Origin: Cryptomeria japonica | Lineage: Eukaryota > Streptophyta > Pinopsida > Cupressales > Cupressaceae | Assembly: GCF_030272615.1 (NCBI RefSeq) | Contig: NC_081412.1 | Span: forward strand, 666,110,352 to 666,174,351 | Direction: 5' to 3' | DNA: 64,000 nucleotides | In this document: positions 12,157 to 23,599 of the stretch, one piece after another | Layout: the number at the start of each line of letters is the position of its first letter | Position numbering within the stretch: position 1 is the stretch's first letter | The notes under the pieces: model-generated | What the model saw: only the letters and a program-made list of their open reading frames with translations | What the model was told of the DNA's origin: nothing | Database searches by the model: none | Made by a program: the position numbers and the translations under genes

Positions 12157-12209
12157 TTAGTTCCTCTGAGAAATCCTAACAGCTTGAGGAAGATCCGAAA
12201 GATTGAATC

Positions 12210-13244
12210 AATGGATTCAAGTTTGCAAAGACAACTTAGTGTGGCACTTGAAGACCTTGATTCAACAAGGAAAGAAGTAAGTTCCTTAAAGAGAAACCTG
12301 AATGTATCTGAAGATTTCATTGATACATTGAAAGAATAAGTGATCACTTCAAGAGACGAGAGGAAAGAGCCGATGGACAAATTGAAAGAGAAAGAAGAAC
12401 AAAGCATGGAAAATCAATCCAAGACTGATGAATGTGAAAAACTTGCTAGAGAGAATGTTGTTATGAAGAATGAGATCCAATCCATTGTTATGAAACTGAC
12501 AAAGGAGATTGAAGACCAGAAGAAGAATGAAGAAAGTTTAACTCAATCACTAAAAGATAGAGCGGGTGAATGTTGTTGACTGAATTATGAGATTGATCAG
12601 CTGAGGCTTGAACTGGCACAATCCAAAAATGATGGTCAAGAACTTGAAAGACAAATCACAATTCTGAGAGATGAGCTTGATACTACTAATGATTACAAGG
12701 AGAAATTCAAGGCTAGCTCATATGAGATGCTGGAAAGTTAGAGACATGGAAAGGACACAAGAGGACTTGGATATGAGAAAGGATAATCCTCCAGTTCTGG
12801 ATAGAGCAATGCAAAACCTAATCATCAGAAGAGCAAGAATCCTTCGGTAAGACAACCTAATGCTTGTAAATTCAATGGTAGATTTTTTACTTGCAATAAA
12901 TTCAATCATAGGGAAAATCCATGCAGAAGTAGGATGAATAATGGGATGATGAATAATGTTGCTACCTTTACTGGTCAATGTTTCAAATGCAACAATTTTG
13001 GTCACAAGTCAAACATGTGCAAAATGATGAACAATTTTCAAAATAAGAGATGTTTTGCATGTGGTATGTTTGGACATATCTCTAACCAATGCATGATGAG
13101 AACAAATCAGAAGAATTTTAGGCCTATGCAGAGAAATATTGTTTGCCATGCATGCAACAAACTAGTTCACATTGCAAAATATTGCAGAAGCATGAATAAT
13201 GGTTTTGTAAACAAGAACAAATCAGATGAGAAAGGCAAAACCTA
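12210..13244 (+). pseudogene. Gag-like protein with a zinc-knuckle array
   Basis: A charged, coiled-coil-like N-terminal part (LEDLDSTRKEVSSLKRNL, then a frame break near 12339) leads to a cluster of CCHC knuckles. CFKCNNFGHKSNMC is at 12979-13020, CFACGMFGHISNQC at 13051-13092 and CHACNKLVHIAKYC (Gly replaced by Val) at 13144-13185. A degenerate first finger (TCNKFNHRENPC) lies near 12890-12925. Knuckles of this type bind element RNA. The coiled coil before them is unusual, since a UBN2 capsid domain is expected. Stops at 12339, 12579 and near 12740 break the frame. It sits just after the PBS, as gag should. Confidence 0.8.
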
Positions 13245-16033
13245 GTAGATCTACACCTCTCTTTGGAGTGAAGAAAATGGTACCTCTACCCAAGCCCAAG
13301 CCAACAGTATCAACCGGTAGAGTTGAGAAAAGGAAAAAGGAGAAGCCTTCAAGGGAGTATGTGGCAGCTGAGGAGGAGACAAAGTTGGATGAGGAAGTCC
13401 GAAAAGTTAAGAAGACTGCTACTTATGCAAGAGTAGTCAGAAATCCATCTGGTGATGCTCCACCCTCCAATAAGACAAAGACTCAAGGAGAGTCATCTAG
13501 AAAGCCTAGAGGAAGCAAGAAGCATAAATATGATATAGATGAAGCTTTGGAGTTCGGTAAGGTTAAGATCATCCCTCCTAAATCCTTAGAATAAATAAAG
13601 AATGAAATTATAATGGATGAAAATTTGAATAATCTTTCTATATCCTATGAGAATATTGATGACAAGGAGCAAAGGGAAATTGAAGAAGCGGTTGTTCAGT
13701 ACATGAATAACTTCAGTAGAGCTCTAATTGAACTATCATCTGAGATTCCTAAAGAGTTATATGACATTTTGGATAGTCGGAGAAATCTTGCTTGCAGGAA
13801 AGATGAAGAAATGCAAGAGTATGTTTTAGTAAACACTTGTTCAGTCATATCAAGGGATGAAGTTGAAAGAATATTGAAGTTGGCAAAAGAGAAATTTAGA
13901 AGCAAGAGGAGAATTAATAGAATTATGCTTGGTAAAATTGATGAAGTTGAAAAAGAGACATAGCAAATAATAAAAGACTTTTTGTTAGAGCTCAAATATG
14001 AGGTGAATTAGGCAGAGGTTGCCACCCACCCGATAGAGCACATTCTTAAAGACACTTCCATTCTGGAAGTAACTCTAGAAGTCTCTCGTGGTCTGAAGGA
14101 TCAACCATTTGTTGATCCGGTTGAGCAAGATGTTGCACAAGATGCACTTACTGAGAATCTAGCAGCAAATAGCTCCGATGAAGCTACTCAAGACCCTCTT
14201 GAGATAGAAGTAATTGCATAGATGATAGTTGAGAAGATAGAAAAAGGTGAAAAGGGTGTGAGTGTAGAGATTGAAAAGGAGAAGGGTGATGAGCCAATAG
14301 AGAAACCTCTGCTAACCATGACTGCAACCAATGTCACTGACAAAGGTAAGGAGATTAATGTAGAGGATGATTTTTCTTATGGGCTAGTGGATTTGAGCAC
14401 CTTATCCCCTCTTCAAGTGTTAAAACTTTCCACTGAAGCTCAGATCAAGGCAAGTGAAGACTTGTTGAAATCTTAGTCTGAAGATAAAGAGGTCATCTCT
14501 CTTGCAACTGAGCTTTTGGAAAAGCTTTTGCCTAGTTTCAGCCAGGACTCTGGTGCTTCTCCCTCCGAAAAGCATAAGAACATGTTAAATGTTGTTAACA
14601 CTCATTTTGTATCATTAGAGAAGGTTGCAGATGAATCTGTACATAAAATATTGAATGAGATGAGACTACAAAAAAATTTGAAAGAAGTTGAGAGAGATAG
14701 AGTTAGCCTAAAGAATATTATGAAGAGTATAGAAGAGGCATTGGATGAAGGTGGTAAAATTTTCAAATCATGTATGTTTTTGCCCAAATTTACTGCAGAC
14801 AGTGATCAGCAAATAAGAGACCTTGAGGGTAAGTTAGCCAATATCAATCATTCTTTTGCACCCCAATCAGTTTTTTCGAGTTCCCTTGAAGCACAAATTT
14901 TAGATTATCCTGATAAAATAAAGGGTTTGAATAAAGACAAGGAGAAAATTTTGAGTAGAGTGGGAGAACTGAGAAGTCTAATAACTCCCCGGATGGACAC
15001 CTTACTTGGAGTTGTCACAACCCTCCTTTATCACTTTTTGATTTGATACAATTCTATTATATTTTTGGTGGAGCTAGTGAGAATGATTGAATAAATATTA
15101 TAAAAGAATAAAAATGGACACACACACACACACTTGGAGAATATAATTCAAAAGGTATTATTTATTTTATTTTTTATTTTTATTTTCCCACTCCCAATTG
15201 TGGCACATGTTGTAGGAGGAATTAGAAGCTTCTAGAGGAATATTCAATGCCTTGCATGTAACTCCCCCACTAGGTTTTTAATCAATTTGCATGAGTCCAA
15301 TATTGGAAAAGAATCTCACTCTTAATTAATTTATCTAGATAGTGGAATTAAGGGATTTTTCTTATATATTGTATGCAAGTTTTCATAAGGGGGAGTTGAT
15401 TATGTTTTGAAGAAATTTTCCAAGTTTCCTTGTTGTTGGTAGTAGGATCTCCTTTGGTAGTCTCATTTTCGTTGTAGGAATGTTAAGTTGTTCTTGAAGA
15501 TTTCTCTCAAGTTGCAAGGAAGGATCTAAAAGGGATAGCTAGAAGATTGGAGAGGATTCAACATCGAGCTTCGATAAGCCAGGTTCTCTTCTTTTGTCAT
15601 GTCTCATTTACATATGAGAAATTTGTGTTATCAAAAAAAATATATAGCTTCTAAATTAAGAGATTGTAAATCTTTTCTTCTTATTTAGGGATAAATATTG
15701 ATAAAAGTATTTTTCATATAATGAATGTAAAAGATAGCTTTATCATTTATTTAATTTTCCTTTAGAAATTATATATCAGATCTTGCTTTTGCTTTTCCAA
15801 AAATTCTTAGATCTGTGCAAAAATCATATTTCCCCTTATTTAAAATTCTTTTTCTGAGATTAAAATCTTCTCTATCCTTGTTATTCTTCCTTAAATTCAT
15901 TACTAGATTGCGAATTTAAATATAAATTTGTTTCTTACATTCAATCTTACTTTCCTGTGAAAAATCTCGCCTCTGTGCGAATACAAGATGATATTCTGCA
16001 TATGAAATTATTTAAACCTCGTTGTATTCATTA

Positions 16034-16278
16034 CTCTCTGTGAAAAATGAAGTATAAATCTCTCTGTGCAAAATGAAGTATAAATCTCTCTGTGCAAAAT
16101 GAAGTATAAATCTCTCTGTGAAAAATGAAGTATAAATCTCTCTATGCAAAATGAAGTATAAATCTCTCTGTGAAAAATGAAGTATGAATCTCTATGTGCA
16201 AAATGAAGTATAAATCTCTCTGTGCAAAATGAAGTATAAATCTCTCTATAAAAAAAAAAGAAGCATAAATCTCTCTGG
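16034..16278. repeat. 26-bp tandem repeat, about nine copies
   Basis: The unit CTCTCTGTGAAAAATGAAG plus TATAAAT repeats with a 26-bp period from 16034. Units differ mainly at one A/C position (GTGAAAAAT against GTGCAAAAT). The last unit is degenerate, with a long A run. Confidence 0.95.
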
Positions 16279-16432
16279 GAATACTAGTTCTGTACATTGC
16301 TGAACAATTTTGTTCTCTGTGTTATTCATCCCTGAGAATAAAATCTTATTCTCATTTGTTTTACATTAATATTTCCACTTCACATATATCTGTTTATATA
16401 TTCTCTCTATGTTTAAATAAATTAAAAATGAA

Positions 16433-16434
<2 letters not shown>

Positions 16435-16500
<66 letters not shown>
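16435..16500. repeat. (AT)n microsatellite
   Basis: About 33 uninterrupted AT dinucleotides. The length is probably variable and may be affected by assembly. Confidence 0.97.
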
Positions 16501-16505
<5 letters not shown>

Positions 16506-18302
16506 GTTTATATTATCGTTAAAATTTATACCAAAACGAAACTGAATATGTAAAAAAAATTGCAAAGTGTTTATTTAAAAGAAGCCTTCGAAATTTATTT
16601 CGAATGAGGTGATTGTCAGGCAGCATGTAGGGGAGGCGGTAACCGCCAGGAGTGGTACCCCCCACTACCCTACGGTCACTATTACGGCAGTGGCCCCATT
16701 ATTTTAAACAAAACCTCGTTTTGTTTAGTTATTTAAATTTTTTTTATATATATTAAATTACAATTTAAAAATTGTTAATAATTGCTTAGTTAAATTTTAA
16801 GTTAGTAAAAGTAAACTTAGGAAAATTTATAAGTAATTAGAATCATTGTGTAGTGAATTTGTAATTTTTAAACTTATGTGTATAATTGAAATCTCTCAAC
16901 CCATTGGAGATTTATTGGGTTACTTAGTCGATAATTTTCAAATTCTTTTAAAACAATTAAGTCATAATATTATGATTTGATCCAAAATTGTCCGAAGTCT
17001 AAACTAATTGTTCATTTTGAACTAGTAATGCTATAATTAAATTATTCTCGTGATAGAAGTAAACATTGCTTTATTTTGCATGTAAATGACACTAGTTTTA
17101 CATCATTGAATTACTTATATATTAATTAGCATTCATGATCAAGTTACATTTCCATCATTTTCATGCAAATTGCATGTTTTAATACGTGAGTTCATAATTG
17201 TCATTATCGTGCAATCATATATTAAATAGTTTAGTTGTAGAAGAATGGTAATTCTATCAAGTGGTAGTTGAATGCCATCAAAGTAGTTATTTCAATTAAT
17301 TGAACCTTGCAATTGTGTACATTCAATTCATAGTTGTTTTCAAGCATGATGTTTTTTCATAGCTTCTTAGTTAGAAAACTAAATAAAGGAAGTCGGAAAA
17401 CCAAAACCTCGCAAAGTTCGGTATATACAGTGCCTTTGGGTCACGCTTACGGGTAATGTCATTGTGTTGAACTATTGCACTTAACGCCGAATAAAGCTGG
17501 ATCAACGACGTATGTGGCATCGTCCCTATAAATCGTCGAGGAGTAATAAGGGACACTTGGAAGTTAAAATCCAAGGGGCGGGTAATCCCCCTTGGATCGA
17601 TAATCTAATAAGATAATTCTAAAATGATCTTTCATCTGCTGAGATTAAACCATAGTAAACTCCTATAGGGATGATTGAGTGAAAACGCTTTTATGAAATT
17701 GATTTAATCTCGAAGAATTGTTGACGATTGACAATTGGTCAAGGGTGACACTTATGATAGGAATTAGAATCTAGTTGTTTTAGGCCACAAGCAATAGGCC
17801 ATCTTGAGCCTTTGCTTAAGTGCTACCACCGTGGGTAGCAACCGCAGAGAAACTATCTGGGACATTGACCCTAGAAAGGGTTGCGTACCCACAAATCAGT
17901 TTACATCAAACCATAGAGTATAAAATAGAACTACATACTTTACGCCTTGATCCCGTGCCAAAACGAGTATGTAGGCAATCTAGGGACGGAGTTGTCCCTA
18001 ATACTCAGGCGTTCGTGGGTGGGGTCTAGGTTTGGTAAGAAGAAGGATTGAATAGAATCCTATTTTGAAAGATAAGTATAATAAAAAGGAAAAATAATTC
18101 AATGCATACTCGGAAGGAATCCCGTATGGATTTGCTTGACTTCCCGAGGCTTTAAGCCAAATTCCGAGGTGGAATTCAAGCTTGTATTATGATGTTTTGA
18201 TTATTCCTAAGGATGGTGACCTCGGTGCACTCCTATTAGAGGAGTGTAGTACTTAGTGAGTGACTCAGGACCCGAATGGTCCCGATGAGTCTAAGTCTCT
18301 GG

Positions 18303-18475
18303 CCAAAGAACCTCCTATCCCAATTGGATAGATGCCTACCCCGTATGGGTAGATGCCTATCCCGTATTGGATAGATGAAACCTCCTGCCCCGTATGGACA
18401 GATGCCTAACCCGTATGGCTAGATGCTCATCCCGGATGGATGAATGTCTAATCCTAATGGATGGATGCCCAGAGT
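18303..18475. repeat. About 21-bp array of small inverted-repeat units
   Basis: Successive units have the form stem, CCCGTATGG-like core, complementary stem, then AGATG: TATCCCAATTGGATA, TACCCCGTATGGGTA, TATCCCGTATTGGATA, TGCCCCGTATGGACA, AACCCGTATGGCTA, CATCCCGGATGGATG. The arms differ between units, but several pairs change together and keep pairing. It lies near the right end of the 15013-18562 insertion. Confidence 0.85.
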
Positions 18476-18974
18476 ATGCGATTGAATCAAACACAAATGA
18501 TTAAATTAAACAAAAAAAAAGAATGTCAAATTTTGTTGGGTTAAACAAGGTGGGTTATTACAGGAGCACAATAGGATGCAATCAGTTCCTTAGGTAAACT
18601 AGTGTCATCTGATCTTCAGAGTCTTGAGATTCATGCATTCATGTATAGTACCCTAATAAATGTTTTGGAGTGTTTCCTGAGAGGATGGAACCAATATTTG
18701 AAATCATTGAAGGTGACCTACTCAAACATATTTAAGTTCATGTAATCAATTTCTTTCATTCATTCTTTTGTACATAAGTTTTGGTGGATTCCCACCCTTT
18801 GCCATTGATATCAAAGCGGGGGAGAGAGAGCAATGAAAAGTAGAGAAAGACATGTAGATTGATGCATATCTTTAAAGAGAGATATCCAGTTAATGAGTGT
18901 ATAGATTTTTAGATTGTCGGATTACTTGCAATGATTGGAGCACTTATCATTTTTCACCAGTGTTGCCATCAATG

Positions 18975-18988
18975 CCAAAGGGGGAGAT
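18975..18988 (+). promoter_or_regulatory. Polypurine tract of the gag-plus-extension element
   Basis: CCAAAGGGGGAGAT lies immediately before the TGTTGG of the 3' LTR. This is the canonical plant Copia PPT. Confidence 0.9.
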
Positions 18989-20167
18989 TGTTGGCATTTG
19001 ATGTTTCGGTGATGCTCCGGTGAAGATTGGTGTTTCCTGATGCTTATATATTCTTAGGAGTTGTCATTGATGGCAACTCAGCCTACTGATCTGATCTGGT
19101 ATGAAGTTTTGGATAATCGGATGTCTTGGATAAAGTATTTCTGGATTGAGATTGTCGGTTGAGTTCAGTATACAGTTTTGTGATCATTCTCATTTCGGGT
19201 GAAGCAGTTTTTGGTTTCGGTGATCAGCGATTAGTTGGTTGGGTATATGAAGCAAATTATCATGACAGTCTACCCTCAGTTGTTGATTCCTATGCTTGAT
19301 TGAAGGTCTGGTATCCGATAGAGCAACAAAACAAAGTATTCATCATGTTTGGTTGTATAACGTGTGACCGGATTCTTAGAGTTGATTCCGATGATTGGTG
19401 ATGTGTTCGAGATGGTTGATGAGACATATAGGAAGCGCGTGATCATGTATTTTGGGTATGTAATATGGTTCGGTAAAATATCTAAGTTGACTTGCATCTA
19501 CACATTTCATTTTTTATATTTGGTGAAGCCGACTTGTGGAAGATCATTTTTGTCGGTGCGGATATATAAGATCGACTTGGTTAGTATCTTTGTGTGTGTC
19601 AATGATGTATGTAATGATTTTAGGAGTGCATGAGCATAGTTTCATGTGTGCGTCCTGATTTTTTATAATTTGGTGAGCAATTGCAGAGCAGAACAGAGCA
19701 AATCATTACATCAGTCACAGTGGATCACCTTGAGCCTAATCTGAACTAATTTGTGGCATAGTTAGGTATTATTTTCTATTTCATCACTCAGTCTAATCCT
19801 TTTTTAATCATTTGTAAGGCAGTGAGCCTTCCTCTACGGTTGTGGCCCTGTTTTTTGTAATTGAGCAGTGAGATTTGGGCAATGTGCCTGAATGCAAGTG
19901 CATTCTCCTTTAGTAATATTATTTTGCTACTGGCCATAGTGGAATAATAATGTGGGTTCAAATCCCACCGTGGTTTTTCCCTTTTGGGTTTCCACGTAAA
20001 AATATTGGTGTTATGGTTGCATGGTTGCATGGTTATTTGTTTTGTTTTGCTACACTTTACTTTCCTTCTTATACATCTGGTGGTTAAAGAATCAGAATAA
20101 CAAGTTTGAAATTTGCAGAACACTAATTCACCCCCTCCCCCCCTCTCAGTGTTCATTTATTCCAACA
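18989..20167 (+). repeat. 3' LTR of the gag-plus-extension element
   Basis: 1179 bp, begins TGTTGGCATTTGATG and ends TTATTCCAACA, parallel to 10975-12142, and followed by the GTTTC target copy. Confidence 0.93.
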
Positions 20168-20172
20168 GTTTC

Positions 20173-21767
20173 AAGTATGAATCAACTTGTTTAACACATC
20201 ATGTAATGCAAATGTAAATTCCAAGTGGCAAATGTCTAGCTTCAAGAACATCTCGCTCTAAGAGTTTCTTCTAGTTTCAAGAATGTGTAACCCTATTTGA
20301 AACATATATGCGTCTAGTTTCAAGGACATCCTGTGTAAGAGGTTTTTTTTACTTTGGTTTCAGTGATGTGTAACCCTTCTTAAGACATATATCAATGCTA
20401 CATCTAGTTTCGGGTGTGAAGCATCTCACTCTAAGAGTTTGTTTACTTTGGTTTTGAAGATGAATACCTTGTTTAAGGCAATGCAAAAATAATATGTAAA
20501 ACTATGGTACAATATGGTACAAAGGGAGAAATATGGGTGCCCCCCCTTAAGATATCAACATAGCTCTATCTTGATGCCTTAAGGAAGTTAAGAACAAGGA
20601 TACCCTCCTTTAACACCAAGGATATATCCTTTAGGAAACAATGTCATAAACCCAAGCTAAAGATGGAATACTCTTATAAGAAAGGATAAGATAGTTGAAA
20701 AAGGGATATCTTGCAACAAGTGTAAAGGAGATCCTTGGAGGAGAAGAGATCTTTTCTCAAAAGAAATCTACCTCCAAGAGGAGTTTCTTGAAAAAATATA
20801 ACATCTTCTACCAAAATAAAAGAAGGGGAACAAGAATTCATACCTTCCTCCTATTGCTATGCGAAAGAGATTCTTGATGAAGGATGACACATTTTTGACC
20901 CAATCAGAAGGGTAGGTTTATAATAGATGTACATTGCCAAGTGAAGAAGAGGTTGTAGCGAAGGACTTACACCTCTTGCATAAGAGAGAATCCTTGAGAA
21001 AACAAAATCTTCACACAAGGAATGACATCAAATCACAAGAAAACACCACTCAACAAAGGAAAAGTGGATCCTTAGAAAAGATAAGGGACATAGAGAAATC
21101 ACTGCCCCCTAAGTGTAAGGATAATGAGAAGAATTACACAAGCTCTAAGGAGAGATTATAAGAAAATCCACAATGTAATTATGTGAATAAATATCCAATA
21201 CAAGAAAAGACTTTAGTATATGCAAAATGCAACTCTAAAGAACAAGTAATCTTCAGAGAGAGAGAGAGAGAGAGATTCCCCTAAAGAGGGATTAGTCATA
21301 AGAGACATATTGTTTCATGCAAGAAAGGATATCAACACATGAAAAATGCAACCCCTAAATAGAATAGTGATACTTTTAGAAAGAGAGAGAGTGAAAATGC
21401 TATCCTTTCCCCTAAATAAAGAGGAAAAGGATAAATTAGAATGGAGAATCACACATTCCTTAGGGAGAGATAATTCATAAGAGATGTTTTGTTTCAAAAA
21501 AGGCATAATTCAAAACCAAGGAACATGCATGCATTTGCATGAAGGATAACTCTATTCAACAAAGGACATCAAGTTATGAAGAATGCAATCCCTAAAGAAA
21601 ATGGTGAAACTTTAAATATAAGAGATGGGATAGAGGTAAGAGAAAATCATGTTTCTACCCCAAGAAGTTTGAAATTGAAAAAGCACCACCTCTAATGACA
21701 AAGAGCCCCCAATTAGTTTAACTAATTGTTTCATAGAGTGAGGAGCAACATGAGGGTAAGAGGAGTG
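20173..21767. other. Purine-rich interior of the pol-less element, no gene recognised
   Basis: This is part of the 9102-24766 element, between the nested insertion and the gag relic. It holds repeated text of the type CTAGTTTCAAG and GTAACCC at 20240-20470, and AAGAGAGAG-rich stretches including a (GA)n run near 21257-21274. Short frames at 20695-21161 are lysine-rich by composition and show no family motif. The matching interior on the other side of the nested element is 10306-10969, likewise purine-rich. Confidence 0.6.
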
Positions 21768-22742
21768 CTAAGGCACTACCTTTTCACCAAGAAAGAGAGC
21801 AAAATCTGTTAAAAGACATATACAAGCAAGATCGTATTGTTCTTGAATAAATTCCTTAAATGATTTACACTTTCCAAGAGAATGATAACCACCATGATGA
21901 AAAAGACAATATCCACTACCTTCTTTATGCTTAGTGATAAACTTCACAATGGGAAAAACAACATTCTTGTCATACTTCAACTTCCAAAAGATTCTAGTAG
22001 CCAAATTTTCTGGATCATCAATAGGTGTGTGCTTATTCTTTTGAGATTGAGGATAAGGATTATCATTAGAAGAAGAAGGATTGTTATCAATGATTTTAAA
22101 TTTTCCACTATTAATAAGTTCATTTATTGTGTTTTAAAAATTAGGACAATCATTAGCATGATGATCATGAGTTTGATGAAATGAGCAAAAAGGAGTTTTT
22201 GAAGAAGAAGCACTTTTACGAGAATGAATGGCTTGTTGTCTTGCAAGATGATCTTTGAAATCTTGAATCCTAAGGAGGTCATCCATAGGAGATGTATTAT
22301 TGTTTCCTAGGGCTTATGTGGTAATTTGTGTATGAAGGTTTATAGGGACTTTAATTCCTTGTTCAAATTTTCCAAGTCCTCGTCCTCTAAAAAATTGTTT
22401 TAATATTATGTTAAATCCACTACTATAAGAATTCCTTAATTGATAAGGCGGAAGAACATTATAATAAATTTCTTTAAATTTTGTAGTGTAAGGATGTTTA
22501 GAAGGAATGAAAGGATTAGTAGATGAAGAAGGAATATCTTGTAAAGGAAGATTTTCCTTTCTTTCATCATCCATATCCTCTTTGGTAGATTTGGAAGGAA
22601 TGTCCTTATTATCTAAGGCCTCATATTTAATTAATGTTATGTGGGGAGAGATATCATGAATAAAATTCATATCATCTTCTCTAAAAATGTTTTGATGTTT
22701 AAGATAGGCTCTTGGATAATAAGGGGGATCTAGAGACATGGA
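21768..22742 (-). pseudogene. Gag-like protein with two CX2HX4HX4C fingers
   Basis: Minus-strand text starts near 22739 (MSLDPPYYPRAYLKHQN) and runs with a few stops to 21768. Two fingers of one pattern occur: FCSFHQTHDHHANDCPNF near 22180-22130 and YCLFHHGGYHSLGKCKSF near 21915-21860. CxxH..H..C fingers followed by an aromatic residue are found in plant Gypsy gag proteins, where they bind RNA. A basic stretch (ARQQAIHSRKSASSSK) precedes the first. The leader to the PBS at 23584 holds a possible upstream part (23083-22769). No protease or RT follows. Confidence 0.65.
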
Positions 22743-23583
22743 AACATCAATATTTTGATTTTGCCCCCTTACACTAGGGTATGTGTATGAGAAGAAGATG
22801 ATGTCATGTTAATCTTCAATGCTTGATCCCCATTATAGATATCATTGATAGGAGTATTAGATATTTCCTCATTCACATTAGATACCCTAGGAGACGTCCA
22901 AGTATTAGGTTTCCCATTAGCATCTCTAGAATTGGGATCTACAAAAGCTTTGAGGTGATCTGTATATGAAATGCATTTTCCTAAAAACATCACCATGAAA
23001 CAACATGAACTATATATGAAATCTTTGAGATCAAATTGATTGAAAAGAAGGAGATTTGAATCTCTAAAAACACAATATGCCAATTATGTGCTATGAATGA
23101 CAAGAAGCAATGTGAAATGAAAGAAGCCATTTTCCAACACATGATTTTTATAAATATAGGTGAAAAGAAAGGTAATAATATGTCAAATAGAAAATAAATC
23201 AGATCTATTAGGTGTCATTATTAAGTTTTAAAATCAGATCTAAAAATTGATGGGACAAATTAAAGCAATCAACAAATCAAATTAACCAAAATAAATTAGG
23301 CTTTTTATGAATTAAACCTCTAAATTTATATAATTTGATTAAAATGAGATCTATAAATTTGGATTTGAATTTTGAGATGTTTCTATATCATATCTGAGAC
23401 AATTAATCCAAATTAGGCAAATCACATGCTCAGTTTTAGAATTAAAAATTATGGTTTTTTGTGAAATTAACCTCTAATTTTTTTAAATTCAATTGGAAAT
23501 TAAACTTGTAAGTGGAAATTTGAATTTTAAATTGCATAAACACTCAGATATGAGAACATAAGTCAGAATTAAAGGTGTAAGGA

Positions 23584-23596
23584 GTCGGGTTCACCA
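23584..23596 (-). promoter_or_regulatory. Primer-binding site of the pol-less element
   Basis: Plus-strand GTCGGGTTCACCA gives TGGTGAACCCGAC on the minus strand, three bases inside the 5' LTR. It begins with the TGG that pairs with the CCA end of a tRNA. I could not name the tRNA; it is not the initiator-Met type used by the neighbouring Copia elements. Confidence 0.75.
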
Positions 23597-23599
23597 AAA

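Larger units (their letters stand above)
15013..18562. mobile_element. 3.55-kb LTR-like insertion with internal tandem repeats
   Basis: Starts TGTCACAACCC and ends GGGTTATTACA, imperfect inverted TG..CA termini. It is flanked by GGAGT (15008-15012) and GGAGC (18563-18567), a five-base duplication with one change. Removing it rejoins the host element's reading frame. Inside are an (AT)n run, a nine-copy 26-bp repeat and a hairpin-unit array, but no gag, pol, PBS or PPT. A very long solo LTR, probably of a large Gypsy family, is the best reading. A non-coding composite is the alternative. Confidence 0.75.
13226..18740 (+). pseudogene. Long lysine/glutamate-rich extension ORF in place of pol, split by an insertion
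   Basis: Overlapping the gag end, near-continuous frames run to 15012 (122, 116, 84 and 176 codons, separated by single stops or frame changes). They resume in frame at 18563, after the nested insertion: the codons for LLG at 14999-15010 continue as GAQ. Text includes a basic stretch (RVEKRKKEKPSREYV), helical segments (EEAVVQYMNNFSRALIELSS, VSLKNIMKSIEEALDEGG) and ILSRVGELRSLITPRMDTLL. I see no catalytic motif of protease, integrase or RT. The even coding quality suggests it was once translated, perhaps as a gag extension. Function unknown. Relics at 28.8-34.3 kb and 50.3-53.0 kb may belong to the same kind of ORF. Confidence 0.65.
10975..20167 (+). mobile_element. Copia-type LTR element with gag and long non-pol ORF (TSD GTTTC)
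   Basis: LTRs at 10975-12142 and 18989-20167 bracket a PBS (TGGTATCAAATC, 12145) and a PPT (CAAAGGGGGAGAT, 18975-18988). GTTTC occurs on both outer sides (10970-10974, 20168-20172). The PBS and PPT are of the Copia style. The interior carries a zinc-knuckle gag followed by about 2 kb of lysine/glutamate-rich coding text and no recognisable protease, integrase, RT or RNase H. It looks like a non-autonomous element mobilised by an active relative. It sits inside the 9102-24766 element and is itself split by the 15013-18562 insertion. Confidence 0.93.

Noticed and set aside
16034-16278. CRISPR-like array
   Set aside because: The units are directly adjacent 26-bp repeats with no unique spacers, inside a plant retroelement.
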